Shown one piece after another: positions 62,097-64,000 of a DNA stretch of 64,000 bases. The notes beneath the pieces were generated by a model that was not told the origin of the DNA, did not search any database, and was given only the letters and a program-made list of their open reading frames with translations. The position numbers were made by a program, and so were the translations under genes. The DNA comes from Paragordius varius (Eukaryota; Nematomorpha). Numbering within the stretch: position 1 is the first letter of the stretch; the number at the start of each line of letters is the position of its first letter. The stretch lies in the NCBI GenBank assembly GCA_964247055.1, contig OZ176050.1, positions 496,001 to 560,000 on the forward strand, read 5' to 3'.

Positions 62097-64000
62097 CCTA
62101 AAATCCAAATTGATCAGGTGATGTCACCATAATTTTTTTTGGGTAGCCCTATGGTAGTTCCATCATCACCCCAAATATTTTCGAGATCGGAATATAAATG
62201 TAATTTTTATGAATTTTTTAAATATTTAAAAAATTTATTTTATACGATTTTAAAAATAAAAATGGCTACCTAAAATCCAAATTTGATCAGGTGATGTCAC
62301 CATAATTTTTTTTGCGTAGCCCTATGGTAGATCCATCATCACCCCAAATATTTTCGAGATCGGAGTATAAATGTAATTTTTATGAATTTTTTAAATATTT
62401 AAAAAATTTATTTTATACGATTGTAAAAATAAAAATGGCTACCTAAAATCCAAATTTGATCAGGTGATGTCACTATAATTTTTTTGGGTAGCCCTATGGT
62501 AGTTCCATCATCACCCCAAATATTTTCAAGATCGGAGTATAAATGTAATTTTTATGAATTTTTTAAATATTTAAAAAATTTATTTTATACGGGCTACCTA
62601 AAATCCAAATTTGATCAGGTGATGTCACTATAATTTTTTTGGGTAGCCCTATGGTAGTTCCATCATCACCCCAAATATTGTCGAGATCGGAGTATAAATG
62701 TAATTTTTATGAATTTTTTAAATATTTAAAAAATTTATTTTATACGATTTTAAAAATAAAAATGGCTACCTAAAATCCAAATTTGATCAGGTGATGTCGC
62801 CATAATTTTTTTTGGGTAGCCCTATGGTAGTTCCATCATCACCCCAAATATTTTCGAGATCGGAGTATAAATGTAATTTTTATGAATTTTTTAAATATTT
62901 AAAAAATTTATTTTATACGATTTTAAAAATAAAAATGGCTACCTAAAATCCAAATTTGATCAGGTGATGTCACTATAATTTTTTTGGGTAGCCCTATGGT
63001 AGTTCCATCATCACCCCAAATATTGTCGAGATCGGAGTATAAATGTAATTTTTATGAATTTTTTAAATATTTAAAAAATTTATTTTATACGATTTTAAAA
63101 ATAAAAATGGCTACCTAAAATCCAAATTCGATCAGGTGATGTCGCCATAATTTTTTTTGGGTAGCCCTATGGTAGTTCCATCATCACCCCAAATATTTTC
63201 GAGATCGGAGTATAAATGTAATTTTTATGAATTTTTTAAATATTTAAAAAATTTATTTTATACGATTTTAAAAATAAAAATGGCTACCTAAAATCCAAAT
63301 TTGATCAGGTGATGTCACCATAATTTTTTTTGGGTAGCCCTATGGTAGTTCCATCATCACCCCAAATATTTTCGAGATCGGAGTATAAATGTAATTTTTA
63401 TGAATTTTTTAAATATTTAAAAAATTTATTTTATACGATATTAAAAATAAAAATGGCTACCTAAAATCCAAATTTGATCAGGTGATGTCACCATAATTTT
63501 TTTTGCGTAGCCCTATGGTAGTTCCATCATCACCTCAAATATTTTCGAGATCGGAGTATAAATGTAATTTTTATGAATTTTTTAAATATTTAAAAAATTT
63601 ATTTTATACGATTGTATAAATAAAAATGGCTACCTAAAATCCAAATTTGATCAGGTGATGTCACTATAATTTTTTTGGGTAGCCCTATGGTAGTTCCATC
63701 ATCACCCCAAATATTTTCAAGATCGGAGTATAAATGTAATTTTTATGAATTTTTTAAATATTTAAAAAATTTATTTTATACGATTTTAAAAATAAAAATG
63801 GCTACCTAAAATCCAAATTTGATCAGGTGATGTCGCCATAATTTTTTTTGGGTAGCCCTATGGTAGTTCCATCATCACCCCAAATATTTTTGAGATCGGA
63901 CTTTAAATGTAATTTTTATGAATTTTTTAAATATTTAAAAAATTTATTTTATACGATTTTAAAAATAAAAATGGCTACCTAAAATCCAAATTTGATCAGG
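62097..64000. repeat. 9-monomer HOR domain, rearranged right end
   Basis: The first three monomers of a unit follow (GGAATATAAATG at 62190, CGATTGTAAAA at 62419, TTTTCAAGATC). The order is then broken at 62594 by a 17-bp deletion, after which TTGTCGAG and TTTTCGAG monomers alternate (62610-63290). At about 63470 the GCGTAGCC/CACCTCAAAT copy with a private CGATTGTATAAA returns (63610), followed by TTTTCAAG and GGACTTT monomers up to the window end. The HOR therefore probably continues beyond 64000. Confidence 0.85.
62581..62600. other. 17-bp deletion junction at a monomer boundary
   Basis: The usual TATACG, ATTTTAAAAATAAAAAT, GGCTACC series is reduced to TATACG joined directly to GGCTACC. This removes the A-tract between the dyad region and the next monomer. 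It is the only copy of this form in the window. The adjoining HOR order also changes here, so it may mark a recombination joint. Confidence 0.85.

Larger units (their letters stand above)
1..64000. repeat. Satellite DNA array, ~173-bp monomer, about 370 copies
   Basis: The entire window is one head-to-tail tandem repeat. Successive GATCAGG anchors fall at 17, 189, 362, 535, 707, 877, 1050, 1223 and 1396, giving spacings of 170-173 bp, and the same spacing continues to the last base. All copies have the same orientation; I saw no inversion and no non-satellite insert. A consensus-like monomer has about 46 G/C in 173 positions. Both ends of the window lie inside the array, so its real size is unknown. 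Because 173 leaves remainder 2 when divided by 3, any reading frame rotates from copy to copy, and stop codons occur in every frame of both strands. Long arrays of nucleosome-scale AT-rich monomers with HORs are typical of centromeric or pericentromeric satellites in eukaryotes; that location is inferred, not shown. I do not recognise the family. Confidence 0.98.

Noticed and set aside
58302-62785. Simple 2242-bp tandem duplication
   Set aside because: Markers do recur at 2242 bp, but colinearity fails within the proposed unit (59.9-60.3 against 62.2-62.5 kb). Full 1553-bp units separated by a truncated 689-bp unit explain the data better.
1-64000. Open reading frames
   Set aside because: The 173-bp period shifts frame each copy and every frame on both strands meets TAA, TAG or TGA within roughly a monomer. 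Any longer frames are repeat artefacts with no protein features.
1-64000. CRISPR array
   Set aside because: There are no unique spacers between repeats; the whole 173 bp repeats. Unit length and eukaryote-like satellite structure do not fit.

Overview
The whole 64-kb window is one tandem satellite-DNA array. It holds about 370 head-to-tail copies of a roughly 173-bp, AT-rich monomer (about 27% GC in a consensus-like copy), all in the same orientation. I found no protein-coding gene, RNA gene, transposon or unique spacer, and the array runs off both ends. This kind of DNA points to a eukaryotic nuclear genome, in centromeric, pericentromeric or other constitutive heterochromatin. I do not recognise the monomer family and cannot name the species from it. 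A nucleosome-sized AT-rich monomer fits many insects, other invertebrates and plants.

Each monomer has two halves. The first is a GC-richer, variable half of about 100 bp, running from the CCTAAAATCC start through GATCAGGTGATG and GGGTAGCCCTATGG to CATCATCACCCC and the ATCGGAGTATAAATG block. The second is an almost invariant AT-rich half of about 73 bp, which carries a perfect 24-bp palindrome and phased A/T tracts. Diagnostic variants in the first half let copies be tracked along the array. They show several generations of higher-order repeats (HORs) and segmental duplications.

Region by region: (1) 1-4482 is an 8-monomer HOR of 1379 bp, with a second unit expanded to 11 monomers (1896 bp) by duplication of an internal 3-monomer block, then a partial third unit. 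(2) 4483-5347 is a two-monomer (346-bp) alternating array. (3) 5348 to about 10063 is a mixed monomer population with only short local repeats. (4) About 10064-21600 is a direct tandem duplication of about 5.77 kb. (5) About 20804-27961 is a 3579-bp tandem duplication that overlaps the end of the previous one. (6) 27962-32461 is a mosaic built from blocks also seen at 11.7-14.0 and 17.5-19.8 kb. (7) About 32462-39893 is a 3716-bp tandem duplication. (8) 39894-49286 is mixed, with an 853-bp five-monomer duplication near 44-45.7 kb. (9) About 49287-54104 is a 2409-bp tandem duplication. (10) 54105-57437 is mixed. (11) 57438-64000 is a 9-monomer HOR of 1553 bp with a truncated 4-monomer unit.

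The array therefore looks like the product of repeated unequal exchange or replication-slippage events of 0.35-5.8 kb, plus short gene-conversion-like patches. The second-look points are structural: the dyad present in almost every monomer, a second hairpin that is kept in one variant class and lost in another, interleaved inverted repeats, a CACGTG-centred palindrome in a subset of monomers, and CpG-decay patterns. Nothing here supports a coding or immune-type system.
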